Below are positions 23,780 to 35,994 of a stretch of DNA of 64,000 bases, in pieces. Position numbers and translations under genes: made by a program. Source of the stretch: Charina bottae (Eukaryota; Chordata; Lepidosauria; Squamata; Charinaidae); the NCBI GenBank assembly GCA_023362775.1, contig JALMGJ010000002.1, forward strand, positions 57,492,914 through 57,556,913, written 5' to 3'. A model generated the notes under the pieces. It searched no databases. It was not told the origin of the DNA and saw only the letters and a list, made by a program, of their open reading frames with translations. How positions within the stretch are numbered: position 1 is the first letter of the stretch; every line of letters begins with the position of its first letter.

Positions 23780-25355
23780 ATTCCATGGATACATTTTTCT
23801 TTTTCTTTTACATTAGCCATTTTTTAAAAGTATCCTCTTAAATGCATTGATTCCAGCAGATTAAAAGGAAAAAAGAAAACCTCCATATTTCCCCCAAATA
23901 TTTTAACCATGTATTAATTCATTCATCTGAAAATAAAGTGAGAGCAAGAGAAGAAAGGAAATGACTTTGGAATAATCTATGCCTTTGAGGCAGAATAATT
24001 GTTTTAAAGGTTTGCCATTGTGCAGTGACATATTATATGATTATAGCTGTGATTTAAACCCAATTGTTTCCATGAGATGGAACAATTGCAAATTAAATGA
24101 GGTATAATTTACTGAGTTAACCACTAATTACAGAATATTATGAAATCCTCTGGGCATATAATTACTACAAAACTTTCTCTTTTTTATGACTTTATCATAT
24201 AATCATAATGTGACTTCCTGGATATTTGTACCCTATAAAATGAGGTAATGATTGAGTGGACATGATAGGAAAGTTAAGAATGAGCAGTGAAGTGGCCAAG
24301 TGTGATGACACAAAATTACTTTGGATAATTAAAAAAACAGCAAAGTATAGCAAAGAGCTTCAAAAGACTCTTTCCACATTGGGAAACAGACATTAAAGTG
24401 CTACATTTTACCATTGGATTAATATATCCTAACTTCACCTAGATGCTCATGGGATTTGATCTAGCAGCAAAGAATCAGGAAAAAAAATTGAGTTGCCTGA
24501 AGCAGTAGAATAAATGAGAGAAGACACTGCAGGTTAATAGTTTAGATCTTAAAAGGAGAAAGAAACACGGAGGTAACTAAAATGGATAAACTAGAGCAAG
24601 GAAACCAAAGCATTTGCACGAGATCTCCTCAAACTTCTGGCAAACAAGAGAATGAAGGAGAAAAGGGAGGGTCAGAAAGAGGGAATGGGGGGAAAGGGTC
24701 TGGCATAGAGAAAGGAAAAGTGCCCAGTTTGGGCTCCGCATAAGGATCTTGGGAGGAAGGCAATGGCAATTCACTTCCATACTGTTGACAAAAAACAAAC
24801 AAACACTGTTTGTCCATAAGGAGGGGATAAAAAACGTCAAGGTGGAAGCCACAACTATGAGATCAAAGCCCGCCCCTTTTTGCATGCATTGCAATGCACA
24901 TTAAAAAGAGGTGGGGATTGATTGCATGGTTGTGGCCACCATTTTAATTTTGTTTTTGACCATCCTGTGGATATCCCTGCAAATTGTCCATGGCCATGAC
25001 TTAAAGAAAACATTATCTCTACTGAGAAATTAGCCCTGAAGTGGGAGGGGGAAAAATCGCCATCTCTGGTCTACTTTGTAGCTATACTGAGCACAGGTTG
25101 TTTCTATGCATCCTGGTAAAGTCTCTTCACACACTCTATTGCGTTTATAATAAAATAGTCACCAGTGCAGATAGAACTAAATTATTGAAGATGATAAACT
25201 TTCAAAACAGATTCTGAAGAACTAGATTTTTTTCCATCTAGGAAGCAGAATGCCATATAAAATTAAATGCACTAATAAATTCCACACTAAATTTTCTCCA
25301 ATTATTTTATTAGAAAGGAACGTGAACGAAAGCATACACATATCTATACAGTATC
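23780..25355. other. Anonymous AT-rich sequence
   Basis: No supported gene. A short stretch near 24752-24782 (ggaaggcaatggcaattcac) resembles the 3' part of RTE/BovB-related SINEs. Confidence 0.5.
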
Positions 25356-25357
25356 TT

Positions 25358-25402
25358 ACCTGTTCCTAGCATTGCAGTCTTCTGGACAGAGAGCAATAAT
25401 AA
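25358..25402 (-). mobile_element. R4/Dong-like LINE scrap
   Basis: The + strand stretch agcattgcagtcttctgg and the following acagagagc match 46680-46712 of the R4/Dong-like copy. It has the same orientation as, and lies downstream of, the fragment at 25665-26436, so both may be remains of one insertion. Confidence 0.5.
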
Positions 25403-25664
25403 TAATTCATCTAATAAAGTTTGTCTAAGGGATAAATATATAGTTCATGGTCTGTTACCAAACCTATTACAGTGTAAAGGCAGAACACAGTATAAAACTA
25501 GAAAATTGGGAAAGTAGAGAAGAGATGTAGTTAGACTTGCAAAGAAAAGTCATGAAAATTTTTCAGTGACTTTTATGTAGTAAGAAAAAAATATTATTCT
25601 GATTATCTCTTTCCAATATTGCAGTATGAAAATTTACCCTTGGGATTATAATCTGATTTATAAT

Positions 25665-26432
25665 CATTCAAAAGAGTGATTTGGCACTTCCTCTGCTTGA
25701 TCTTTCTTCCATGTCTGCTGCTGCCTCAGGCATTCTCTCAGCAGCTCATCTTTAGGTGCCATCTTATTGATGTACTCCTGGATGCTCTGGATCTCATCCA
25801 GGACAGTGGCTTTGACACTCACCAGACCCCGCCCGCCCTCTTTCCAGATGGTGTACAGTCTCTGGGTGTTGGACATGGGGTGAAAGCCTCCGTACATTGT
25901 GAGGAGCTTCCGGGTCTTCACATTAGCAGCCTCCATGTCCTCCTTTGGCCAGCTCACTATACCTGCAGGGTATCTGATGACTGCCAGGGCATACATGTTA
26001 ATGGCATGGATCTTGTTCTTCCCATTGAGCTGGCTCTTCAGGACCTGTCTTATCCTTTGGTGGTACTTGGATGTTGCTGTCTTCCTTGCCTCCTCATAGT
26101 GGTTCCCATGTGACTGTGGCATACCAAGGTACTTGTATGTCTGCTATGTAGCCTGCTCGTAGTTCCACTCCATCAGTCTTAACTACCTTCCCTCTCTTTA
26201 CTACCATCCGGCCACACTTCTCTAGTCCAAATGACATCCCAGTATCCTCGCTGTAGTTCTGTGTCAGGTGGATCAATGAGTTGATATCTCGTTCACTCTT
26301 AGCATACAGCTTGATGTCATCCATGTAGAGGAGGTGGCTGATGATACTTCCACTCTTGAACTTGTATCCGTATCCAGTTCTTATGATAATCTGGCTGAGA
26401 GGGTTCAAGCCCATGCAGAACAGCAGTGGGGA

Positions 26433-26436
<4 letters not shown>
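25665..26436 (-). mobile_element. R4/Dong-like LINE, reverse transcriptase and thumb region
   Basis: Minus-strand frames give LSPLLFCMGLNPLSQIII, then HLLYMDDIKLYAKSERDINS (catalytic motif YMDD rather than YADD), GMSFGLEKCGRM, and after a frameshift QVLKSQLNGKNKIHAINMYA and VKTRKLLTMYGGFHPMS. The style matches R4/Dong-type non-LTR elements of fish and reptiles as I remember them. A (GT)n tract cuts its 5' side at 26437. It has one frameshift near 26100 and no complete ORF. Confidence 0.65.
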
Positions 26437-26471
<35 letters not shown>

Positions 26472-26500
26472 CATATATGTGTTTGTGTGTATATATATGA
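26437..26500 (+). repeat. (GT)n / TATATG microsatellite
   Basis: About 16 GT units followed by an imperfect TATATG/TGTG stretch. Confidence 0.9.
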
Positions 26501-27460
26501 AAATAATATTATAATGCTTGCTTATGCAATTATTAACAAAAAGCATTTATTTTTCTTTGCAAAAATGGCTGTTGTAATAATTTCTGCTCTTCTCAGAATG
26601 ACGTAGAACCTAATAGAGACATTGACAGACCTGGTACAAAGCGGAACCTCTAAGGCAAAGACAGAAGGTCTTTGAAAGACCTCTTATATTTGCAAGGAAA
26701 AAAATGCTATCCACAGGGATGTTCAGGGGAGAAAAAGAATAGCAGCAAATATTTAATTAAAAAAAAACCCTGTTTGGGCTGGAGTATTCTGGTAGCAGCT
26801 GCTTAAACAGAGTTCTGGTTTTTAAATAAGGTGTAAAAATGTCAGCTGCAAGAAAAAAATAGAGCAGATGAAAGAGTTCAATGACCATGTGATGTATTGG
26901 CAAACTGAAAATGCTGTCCTCTAGTCTGTTGTTCACATAAGAGCCTTCAAGCTGTTTATATATGACTTGGCCTTATGGTTGGAAACAAGAACTGAAGCTG
27001 ATTGCATTCAGCACTCTACATTTTTGAGAAGTAATGAGAACAAGATGTGCCCAAATAATACCAGAAAGTTATTCTGACATTTTGTTTTGTATTTTGTTAT
27101 TGATAAGGGAAATTACATGTTCTATCCAGTTCCTACAAACTGGAGAAGACAAGAGTATAAGAAAAGCCCTGGAACTGGATCAGGCCCATCGAGTCCATCA
27201 TTCTGTGTCACAGTGGCCAACTGGATGCATTTGAGAAGCTCACAAGCCTGAAGTGGAGAACAACAGCCACTTCTGCTTTTGTTTCCTAGCAACCAATATT
27301 TAAGGCATTCTGGCTGTGATCCAGGAAGTAATAAACAGCCATCAGTATTAGTAGCCATTTATAGCCTGATTCTCCATGAACCTTTCCAGTCCCTTTTGGT
27401 TGCCATTACCACAAAATGTTGGCACGAAAATCCATTGTAAATATGTGATGTGTGGAAAAG
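26501..27460. other. Anonymous sequence
   Basis: No supported gene or element. Confidence 0.5.
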
Positions 27461-27469
27461 TACCTCATT

Positions 27470-28460
27470 CTGTTGGTTCTGAATCTTCCTCCACTTAGTT
27501 CCAGTGGATGACCTTGAGCTTTAACACTGTGAAAAGGGGGGGCGGGGAGATTTCTGTCTATCCAAGTTATCTAACCATATGTTATGTTATATAGCTCTCT
27601 TATGTTTCATCCTTTGTTCCAAGTTAAACAGCCTCAATTGTTATAGTCTCTCCTCAGGGAAGAACAGCTCTACCTTACCCATTTCATTTCATTCATTTTC
27701 ACTTTTTTCAGTTTAGTTGTCCTTTTTGTACATTTTTAGGTTTATAATGCATATAACTTTTAAGATGTGGTGACCAAAACTGTAAACAATATTCCACCTA
27801 TGGTCTCACCATAGGTTTGTATAAAGGGATTATTATATTAACAACTCTATTTTTAGTCCCTTCCAAATAATTCTAAGTATAGAATTTTCTTTGGGATGAC
27901 ATTTTCACTGAGCTGCCAACTCTAATTTCAAGATCCCTTTCCTGTCAGTCCCTGTCTGTCAGTGAAGTTTGAAGTTTTTCTGCCAACATTCATCACTTTA
28001 CACTTCTCTTCAATTGGTACTTTACACTTCTCTACATTCACCCATTTTGGAGTTCTTCACCATCCTTTGTGATCTCATTCTGAACAGTTTGTTATCATAA
28101 GCAAATATAGCTTTTTAACTGCTCATTCCTAACTCAAGTTCGCTTATTAAAGGGCTCCAGTCCCAATACCAATCCATGAAGGAAACTACTTTGCATATCC
28201 TGCTAGTTTAAACTGTGTTTATTCCAACCCTGTTTCCACCTTCTGAACTAGTTCCCAATCTATAAGAACAGTTTTCCTTTAGTCTCATGGTATCTGAGTT
28301 TGCTCAGTAGCCCTGATTATGAGAGACTTTGCCACAGCTTTGTGAAAATCCAAGCATACAATGACCTATTGGAACAAGAGAACAAGTACTTTCATACTGA
28401 TTGATTAAGCAGAGAATTATAACCTGCTCTTCCTTAGAATGCTCTCCAGTGCTCTGGAAA
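27470..28460 (-). repeat. Old interspersed repeat, possibly CR1-related
   Basis: The + strand contains text typical of a dispersed amniote repeat, such as ccacctatggtctcacc, agcaaatatagc and gagagactttgccacagc. It is too diverged for a coding frame, and the class is uncertain. Confidence 0.35.
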
Positions 28461-28658
28461 AAACACAAATAAAACAAATTGGGGATAATATAATTTATTG
28501 ATTAGGTTTGTAAGTTACCAAATTACTGCTGTAGAAATAAATTTAGAGCAAGCTCCCATGTATGCAGGACCAAGCTTTTTAAATGCAGTAATATAAAAGT
28601 AATAATTAAATAATACTAAAGAAGAAAGCAAATAATAAATTGAAAATGTTTGGCTACA

Positions 28659-29636
28659 TGCAAGACATTCAGGACATTGTGGAAAATATGAGGTCTAAAA
28701 TGTGTCATCTAGTTGGGGATGTCATGGATGAAACTGAGGATTTTAACAGTGACAGAAATGTCTCTTCTAAGAGTGAGATTGGGACTTGAAATGCTGGAGG
28801 AAGATTGGATAGTCGAGTTGGAGAAATGTAAGGGAGATAGTGAGTTGCAAGCCACAAGTGAAATTGATTTCTGGCGGAATGCCATGAAAAAGAAGGGGTT
28901 ATTAAGTATGGGAGGTCTCCTGAAGAGAAGTTGGGGTTGTTGAGGGGGGCAGTTGGGCTGTTTGATCTTTTAAAGAAAAAAGCTCTGTGTACATTGTGGG
29001 ATATGTAAATGCTCTGGTTTATTTTGAAGTGGGATAAGGATTTAAGAATATTTATTTGGATTATTTTTAAGGTTTGGCTGATTTCATTTATTTTTAATGA
29101 TTTGGATTAAGATTAACAAGTTATAAAATGTCTACTTATAGGGTTTTGGGTTTATTAAGATTAAGATAATTAAAACTGTTGTATTACTAAGTAAAATGGC
29201 AAACAATTTATGTGCTTTTTAGTTTGATTTTTATTATAGTAGACAGAAATGTATACAATAGTAGTAGGATGGGAGTAATTAAATAGATGTTATCTTTGGG
29301 GAGAGGGAAGTTGTTTAGGAGGTTTATATGAATCTTTCCTTTTTCTCTTTTAATATAAGGGGAGGGAGAAACTGTACTTAGTAATTCTTATAATATGCCA
29401 ATGTGGAATGATTTATAGAAATAATGTGGTTTTGGTTTAATATAGAGTAAAGGATTAACTATGGAAATTTTTTGTATATCCTTGCTGTTAAAAGTTGGAA
29501 GTCACACTTCTTTGTAACTGAAAAAAAAAATTATCTTGTGTTTTCACTCCTTTTTAGTTTTTTTTCTTTGTAGTTTTTTTGTTTTTCTGTAGCTTTTATC
29601 TTTGCTTGAAACTTAATAAAATTCTTATAAAAAAAA
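28659..29636 (+). mobile_element. L1-like non-autonomous insertion with 17-bp target duplication
   Basis: Flanked by perfect copies of GAAAATGTTTGGCTACA at 28642-28658 and 29637-29653. The 3' end is AT-rich with an ATAAAA signal and an A-rich tail (29610-29636). The 5' part holds an open segment (28713-28943) with a charged composition (EEDWIVELEKCKGDSELQAT) like the coiled-coil part of L1 ORF1. The rest looks like a long T-rich 3' UTR. No reverse transcriptase is present, so it needed L1 enzymes in trans, or is a deleted L1. Confidence 0.75.
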
Positions 29637-29714
29637 GAAAATGTTTGGCTACAATAGCAAGTATATGATGTTGACTGGAGCAAAATACTATTCTTATTTT
29701 AACAGGCTTTAATA

Positions 29715-29717
29715 TTC

Positions 29718-29775
<58 letters not shown>

Positions 29776-29776
29776 A
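29715..29776 (+). repeat. (CTAT)n microsatellite
   Basis: About 15 CTAT units. Confidence 0.95.
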
Positions 29777-31660
29777 TAATCTCTCCCTCCCTCTCTGTTG
29801 CATTGAGGCCACATACTTGCCTATAATAGTTGAACCACATCTTTTAACTCATGCTCAGAACTAATTTTCATCTTATTACAGATTTAGTTCCCTTGAAAGT
29901 TTCAAAACATTTGGATTAGCAGGAGCTATTGAAATAAGACAATGACCCGATAAATGCTAATATTATATTACATAATACAATGTTAGAATCATCTATTAAA
30001 AGAACATATTTCCACTCCACTTAGATCTCAGCAGAAAGTTATACCATTATAGTTTTTAGATGAGTTTATATGAAAAAAATTTCAATAACATCCATCATAC
30101 ATATGAAGAATTAGTTTATGATGCATTGCTGTCTACATTTTTGGTTTAAACATAGAACAGATAATAAATAAAATTTGTGCTCAGCAACTGATGATAAATA
30201 ACAGCACCCAGAATCTCTATTCAGTGAATTACATTTCTGAGGGGGAAAAAAAAGATTGAAGACTGTGATCTATAAAAGGTATAATGTAGTTCAACATCCA
30301 CTGTAAGTACCAATGAAATCAAATATATATTTGCTTAAATTAGGCAGGTTTCTATTGCATGTTTATTCCTATCATGTAAGATTTGTTTGGCAGCCACTTT
30401 CAATTCCAGTTTTGCATTCAATTTCTTGTATCACACCCAAATTCAGCAGGTTTGACTCTTGGGTAAATTTGTGTGGAGTTGAGCTGAGCTTTAATTACAT
30501 TAATGAAAAGGAGGGTAACCTTTCATCATGTTGCTTAATGCATATTTCTAACATTTCTAATACTTTCTGGGTATTCTTCTTGTACACTGCATTGATATGA
30601 GCATTCTGAGGTCATACAGCTTTTCCAGGAAGCACCTCTACTTCAGAAAGTAAAGTCGTGGCACAACAACCACAGTTTCACAGAGCGAGTCCAACCCTAC
30701 ATCATTTTACATATTTAAAGATTAATATTAACTTAAGATGAATATTTATTTGACTGCACTCAGGAGAAGATGATAAGGGAATTATAGAAGAACTAAAAAA
30801 AGACAAACAACAAAGAAACAGAAGTAATTATTTGCACCTGACTTCACTGCAGAATATGCATGACAGATGCTCATATATGATGTGGAATCATAGCAATGGA
30901 GTGAAAGGAAATAAGATAAATGTTATAAAATACTGAAAAAAGAGTAAGAAGGTGGTACCCATCTGAACATTTTTGAAGAATACAGATGTGAAATGACTAT
31001 GTTCTATTAAAAACAAGGAGTAAAAAGGTGACCATTATAGGAATGTTCAAAGTGACATAGGTTTTGTTCAATTTAATTATTCGTGGGGTATGGAGGTGAT
31101 CTGCTCCCTTTGTTGAGCCTGCTTTATGAAACATTTTGGATAGCCTTGATTCACTTAGAGCCAATAATTCACAGGTAGGTGGGCACTATTACACTCATGT
31201 CCTGCTTGCAAACTCCACAAAGGCATGCGTTTGGCCATTTTGGGAGCAGAATGCTGGATTAGAAAGACCTTTGGTTTGATTCTAAGTTCCACAGAAGGGG
31301 TTTTTAATGGTTTTCTCCCATCTCAGAATAAAATGCTGTTATACCATTAAAGCATTTTTTTTAATGCATATTATGCATTCAGCCTTTAGAAGGCAAAGAG
31401 GAAATGTCTTCCAAGATTAATAGGGCTCTGAATGAAATCTGAAGGATTTACAAAATATAAGCTCTAGACTACTAGGTCACTATTTATTCCCTGCTATATC
31501 AATGGCAGGGAATAAATAATCCTGTAATTATTCATATTTTACCTTAACTACTTGAAAAATAAGCACAGTTAGGTTGAATATCTATGCAGATAAAAAGATA
31601 ACTCATATCAGTTTCCTTCTATGTCACATAATGATGATTTTATGTATCAAATACAAACAT
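29777..31660. other. Anonymous AT-rich sequence
   Basis: No supported gene. A short inverted pair tattattccctgc / gcagggaataaata lies near 31480-31520. Confidence 0.55.
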
Positions 31661-31667
31661 ACAAAGA

Positions 31668-32012
31668 TGATAGAGATAGAGATAGAGATAGAGATAGAGA
31701 TAGAGATAGAGATAGAGATAGAGATAGAGATAGATAGAGATAGAGATAGAGATAGAGATAGAGATAGATATAGAGATAGAGATAGAGATAGAGATAGAGA
31801 TAGAGATAGAGATAGAGATAGAGGTGATAGAGGTGACAGAGACAGAGACAGAGACAGAGACAGAGACAGAGACAGAGACAGAGATAGAGATAATATTTGT
31901 ACATGTGTGTGTGTGTGTATACTATATATATATACACACACACATACACACATACAGTATATATATATAGAGAGAGAATGTTTGTGTGTGTGTGTGTGTG
32001 TGTGTGTTTGTG

Positions 32013-32059
<47 letters not shown>

Positions 32060-32060
32060 A
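31668..32060 (+). repeat. Compound microsatellite (GATAGA)n(GACAGA)n(TG)n(TA)n(GA)n
   Basis: About 390 bases of successive simple repeats: GATAGA/GATA units, then GACAGA units (about 31840-31880), TG and TATA tracts, and a final GA run. Open frames across it in all directions are artefacts of periodicity. Confidence 0.95.
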
Positions 32061-33000
32061 CCTGCTCTTTGTAGTGTACACTATTAACTTTTTTTAGCTG
32101 AAGAAAGTTAGTGAATGAACCAGTTAAAGGCTCTGCACATGCATCTTTTTAACTGAAAATCTATGTATTACTGAAAGTTTTTATAGTATGTCTGTCTTTA
32201 CCTTTTGTTGTTGTTGTTATTGTAAAATATTAAATGCCAATAGTTTTTTCTAGACAGCATGCTAATAACTAGCATGTCAAAGTCAATTGCTGAAAAGATA
32301 AAAACTGACATTAGTGACAATTATATATCTTATTTTCTGGGTCAGTTAACAATATTCTGTAAGGAGCAAATATGCCTTGAGAAATAGCCCCTTTAAATGC
32401 CCTTTTGTAGGACAGCTGTTTTGCATCAAATTAGATGCAGAATGGTAAACTGTCACATACATTGACAACAAAACAATGGCTTCAGAGAAAATAGAAACCT
32501 TTTTAATATACAATTTTTAGAGAAACAAAAAGCACATTTTAAAAGTTATAATAGAACAACATTTTAGACCTGCCACATAAAGCTTAAAATGCATACTGAA
32601 GAAGAACAAGCATAAACAACCAATTCTGTATGTGAATATGCAACTATTAAGAAAAAAATGTTTTTTAGTGCATTGCTCAGCTTTGTACTTCAAGATGACT
32701 GCAATGTGTGAGAAATAGATCATTCCTGAAGGTTCAAAGCTGTGACTGTTTTATATTGCTGACTGAGATACTCAAAGAAGAGATTGTTTGAAAGAGTAAA
32801 GAATAAAATGGAAAGGTGAGATATATTCATGGAGATGGAACCAAATGTTCAATTTAGCTGCAGCTGGATTTAAGCTGAGCTCTAAAGTGCACTGTAGAGA
32901 CAGCTAAAGTTTTGCTGTATCATTCCCTGCACTGGCTGCTACTCCATAGGGGCCCAGTATCTTCAGGAAGGATTTAGGAGGGGAGGTAAAAAATTCCTTT
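32061..33000. other. Anonymous AT-rich sequence
   Basis: No supported gene or element. Confidence 0.55.
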
Positions 33001-33005
33001 TGCAT

Positions 33006-33420
33006 TGTTGTCCACAAATCGTGGTATGTTGGTTCATTTTGCCTGGCACAATAAACAGCCAATGATCACGCAGAACAGGGGAACCACAGCTATTTATTCA
33101 AAACGTCTGGAGCAAATAGGGTCCCCGTGAAGAGGAGAGACCCCGAGCCTTTCGCGAGTGGCATTTCATACAGTTTGACAGCAGCTTAAAAAAACCTTCC
33201 TATTGGTTAACTCTTACAGCATCTGCACTTATCTCTTACATGTAACAAGTCACCCTACTCTTGACTGGGCACATATGCTGGTAGACATCCTGAATGTGTG
33301 TATTGGCCACCCTACCCATGGCTCAGACATCAATATCATAGGTATCTGGGGTCTGACAGCAGAGCCCCCAGCCTTCCTTCCTCTCCTTCCGGGCAAGTAC
33401 ACAAGCAGCACAGACATTCT
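33006..33420 (-). mobile_element. Possible minus-strand LTR
   Basis: Unusually GC/CpG-containing for the area. The minus strand has a polyadenylation signal context (ttttgaataaatag) followed by an end that would terminate in ...gtggacaaca. No 5-bp duplication was found, so the limits are uncertain. Confidence 0.35.
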
Positions 33421-33670
33421 GAGTTTGTTGATTCAAATTCTAATACATTTTTATTGTCTCCAGCTCTGCGCCCCTCAGCATGTACATTTGGCATGAATAA
33501 AGTGAGGTCATCAATGTCTCTAGAGCCATGATTTTCTAAAATGGCAAACCATGCTAGCCTGGATTAATGGTACTCATCTTAAATTCCATCTGAGTTTCTG
33601 AGATTTACCATAAGGCCTTGTTTTGGGGATCAGCTTTGATTCTCCATTCTAAATAATTATACTTACTGAC

Positions 33671-33948
33671 TGTGATGGAATGTCTCTCTGAGGGAGAAGG
33701 TAGTGTGATGGAGATTGCGGGAGAGGAAGGAGGGGATGCTTTCCAGGGTGAAAAGCGCTTTCATAGCATGGAAGACCTTGGGCAGCCCTCCAAGAGAATC
33801 AGGCCGGACCCGCCTTAGCGTGCTTGGAGTTTTTTTTCCCAGTGAACTGTTCAGGTGGCTTAGTTTGGTAAGATTCTGTGTAAGGTAGAGAATAAAGATC
33901 TAGAGCTTATCTCTGAGGCTCAGCGTCATTCTTCGCCTAGCCACAACA
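33671..33948 (+). mobile_element. Solo LTR with 5-bp duplication CTGAC
   Basis: It starts TGTGATGG, ends CCACAACA (TG...CA rule), and is flanked by CTGAC at 33666-33670 and 33949-33953. A polyadenylation signal in gagaataaagat lies about 60 bases from the end. At 278 bases with no internal region, it is a solo LTR left by recombination of an endogenous LTR retroelement. The family is not identified. Confidence 0.78.
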
Positions 33949-33953
33949 CTGAC

Positions 33954-35170
33954 AAAGCATTTCTTACAATTGGCCTTTGAGGATGTGGGGAGTAGAAACA
34001 CAAGCATATATTCATCCTTGTGAATGTGGGTGGAAATCTATATTTCCATATGCTTTAATTTTAATTAAATATTAATTTTTAATATAATAGTGTCAAAGGT
34101 AGCAAATTTGCTTCTATGCAGATTGATGGAATGCATCACCAAAATAATTGTGAAATTGTACCTTCAAAATGTTCAATTTGGACATAGAACTAAAATCAGA
34201 GATTGGCCTGTTCCTATTGTTAAGATATGTTTGAATTCTCAAATTCTAAAATATTCAGAATTTAAACAATTAGTATGGTAGCAAAATTACAAATACCACT
34301 GACAAACTCCCATCAAGTACAACTTAATCACATCTTGTACAAGAAAAGAACTGTACCTATGAAATTAATATTTTCCCCCACTGATGTCAATAACAAATAA
34401 GCTGTATTCCAGGCCTATGATTTATTGATCTTAATTATTATAGTAAGAAACAAAACTACCCATTATATTGCACTGAAATCCATTTTAGCACCTGATCTCC
34501 AATTTCCTTGACCAAAAGATGTAAGTTACATGAGTTATTTTTCAATAGGACATCTGGCCTCTCTGTAGGGTTGGCAGTCAGACTAAATATCAGAATATTT
34601 AGAGACCTGAAATCAGGGTGAGTATGCCTAAAACAGCCACGACATTGAGTTCAGAACATCTTAAATGCTCCCCATGGTGGCTGCTTCTATACTGCAAGCT
34701 GTTCCTGAGCAATAGTTACACCATCAGAGATGGAAAAGGCAGAGAAAAAGAAGGTTTTACAGTGCTATAGAGAAAATTGTACAAGCCATTTTATGAGCCA
34801 TGTTGTCCTAATGACCTGAACACATGGGAGAGGATACCCTTGGGAAATCTTGTACTAGCTTCTCCATAGCAGCTGTTTCATGTGCACAAACCCATCTTGT
34901 TATTTAAATACTGCCTTGGTCTAAAATTGGTCTATTGGTCTGTTACCATTATGCATTTTATTACTTAAAGACCATATGACGTATGGAGAGAACACATCAA
35001 CTTCATCCTTTCCCATTACTGTTCTCACCACGCTTCACATGAGCAAAAATATTTGCAGTAGAAAATTGTACGTTTGTATGTTCAGACTCCCCACAGAGTT
35101 TGATTTTTCAGGATTCTAAATCCAGCAGTGGGCCTCCATTTACACAACAGGCTCCTTGTTATAGAAGTTT
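33954..35170. other. Anonymous AT-rich sequence
   Basis: No supported gene or element. Confidence 0.5.
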
Positions 35171-35520
35171 ATTCTGTAGCTAGACTGAGAGCAGATCCAC
35201 ACTTTCTGCTTGGCCCATCACCCATATGGGTAACAAACCTCTTCCTGAGTTTAGGGATAGGTGATGTTATATCAGCCTTACCAGGTAGAAAAGACAGGAA
35301 ACACAATCAGATAAGCTACTTTATTGTAAAGCTACATTAACAGAATCTTGCAAGTCTGAAAGTATAATTACCCCGCCTTCTCCTTTACAGCCTGAAAAAC
35401 TAGGGAAGGTCCCTTCTGAGCCTCTTGCCCTACCCATTATGCAGCTGCAATCTATGCTGTCCCTTATCTGACCATTATCTAGGCAGCATCTCTTCACCCG
35501 TCTCCCAAGGTGTTTCCCAC
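35171..35520 (-). mobile_element. Possible minus-strand LTR-like segment
   Basis: The minus strand contains a signal-like caataaagtagc and a moderately GC-rich upstream part. No TG...CA ends with a matching duplication were found. Tentative. Confidence 0.25.
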
Positions 35521-35525
35521 ATAAA

Positions 35526-35665
35526 AGGTAAAGTAAAGATTCCCCTGCACAGTCGTGTCCGACTCTAGGGGCCTGTGCTCATCTCCTTTTGTTAGCCGAA
35601 GACATGTGCAGAACACTGTTACCATCCCACCGAAGTGGTACCTATTTATCTACTTGCATTTGCAT
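35526..35665 (-). mobile_element. Sauria SINE fragment
   Basis: The reverse complement matches the 3' half of the copies at 45949 and 59588: accacttcggtgggatggta, agatgagcac, ctagagtcggacacgactg, then the ACCTTT-type end. The tRNA head is missing. Confidence 0.75.
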
Positions 35666-35955
35666 ACCATTACATATTATCCTTTCCCACTCACCAACCT
35701 TACAAATGCACTTGTGTTTCCCATTGTTGATTCAGAACTGCTGTTTGCTGGCCTGAGCTGTTTTAAGCCTTTCAGAGTGGATGGTCTCCAGTGTTTCTTT
35801 CCATTCTAGTAGCAGTCCCAGCTCCAATTGGCTACAGTGCCTGGCATGCCTCCTTTCCTGCTGCAGCTGGTCACTGCCCTGGGCAGCCATTTCATCCTGG
35901 GTTACCAGGCAGCTACTGTATGTTCTTTGCTGGTTGGCAGTCACTTTAAAAATCA

Positions 35956-35956
35956 C

Positions 35957-35989
<33 letters not shown>

Positions 35990-35990
35990 A
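35956..35990 (+). repeat. (ATC)n microsatellite
   Basis: About 11 ATC units. Confidence 0.95.
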
Positions 35991-35994
35991 TTGA

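Noticed and set aside
31574..32081. Long open frames (up to 166 codons) across the compound microsatellite
   Set aside because: Periodic simple repeats lack stops in several frames. The peptides are pure di/tetrapeptide repeats with no gene signals.
33671..33948. Reading the 33.7 kb GC-richer segment as a CHL1 promoter
   Set aside because: TG...CA ends, an AATAAA signal and a 5-bp duplication identify it as an LTR. Promoter activity remains possible but is not shown by sequence.
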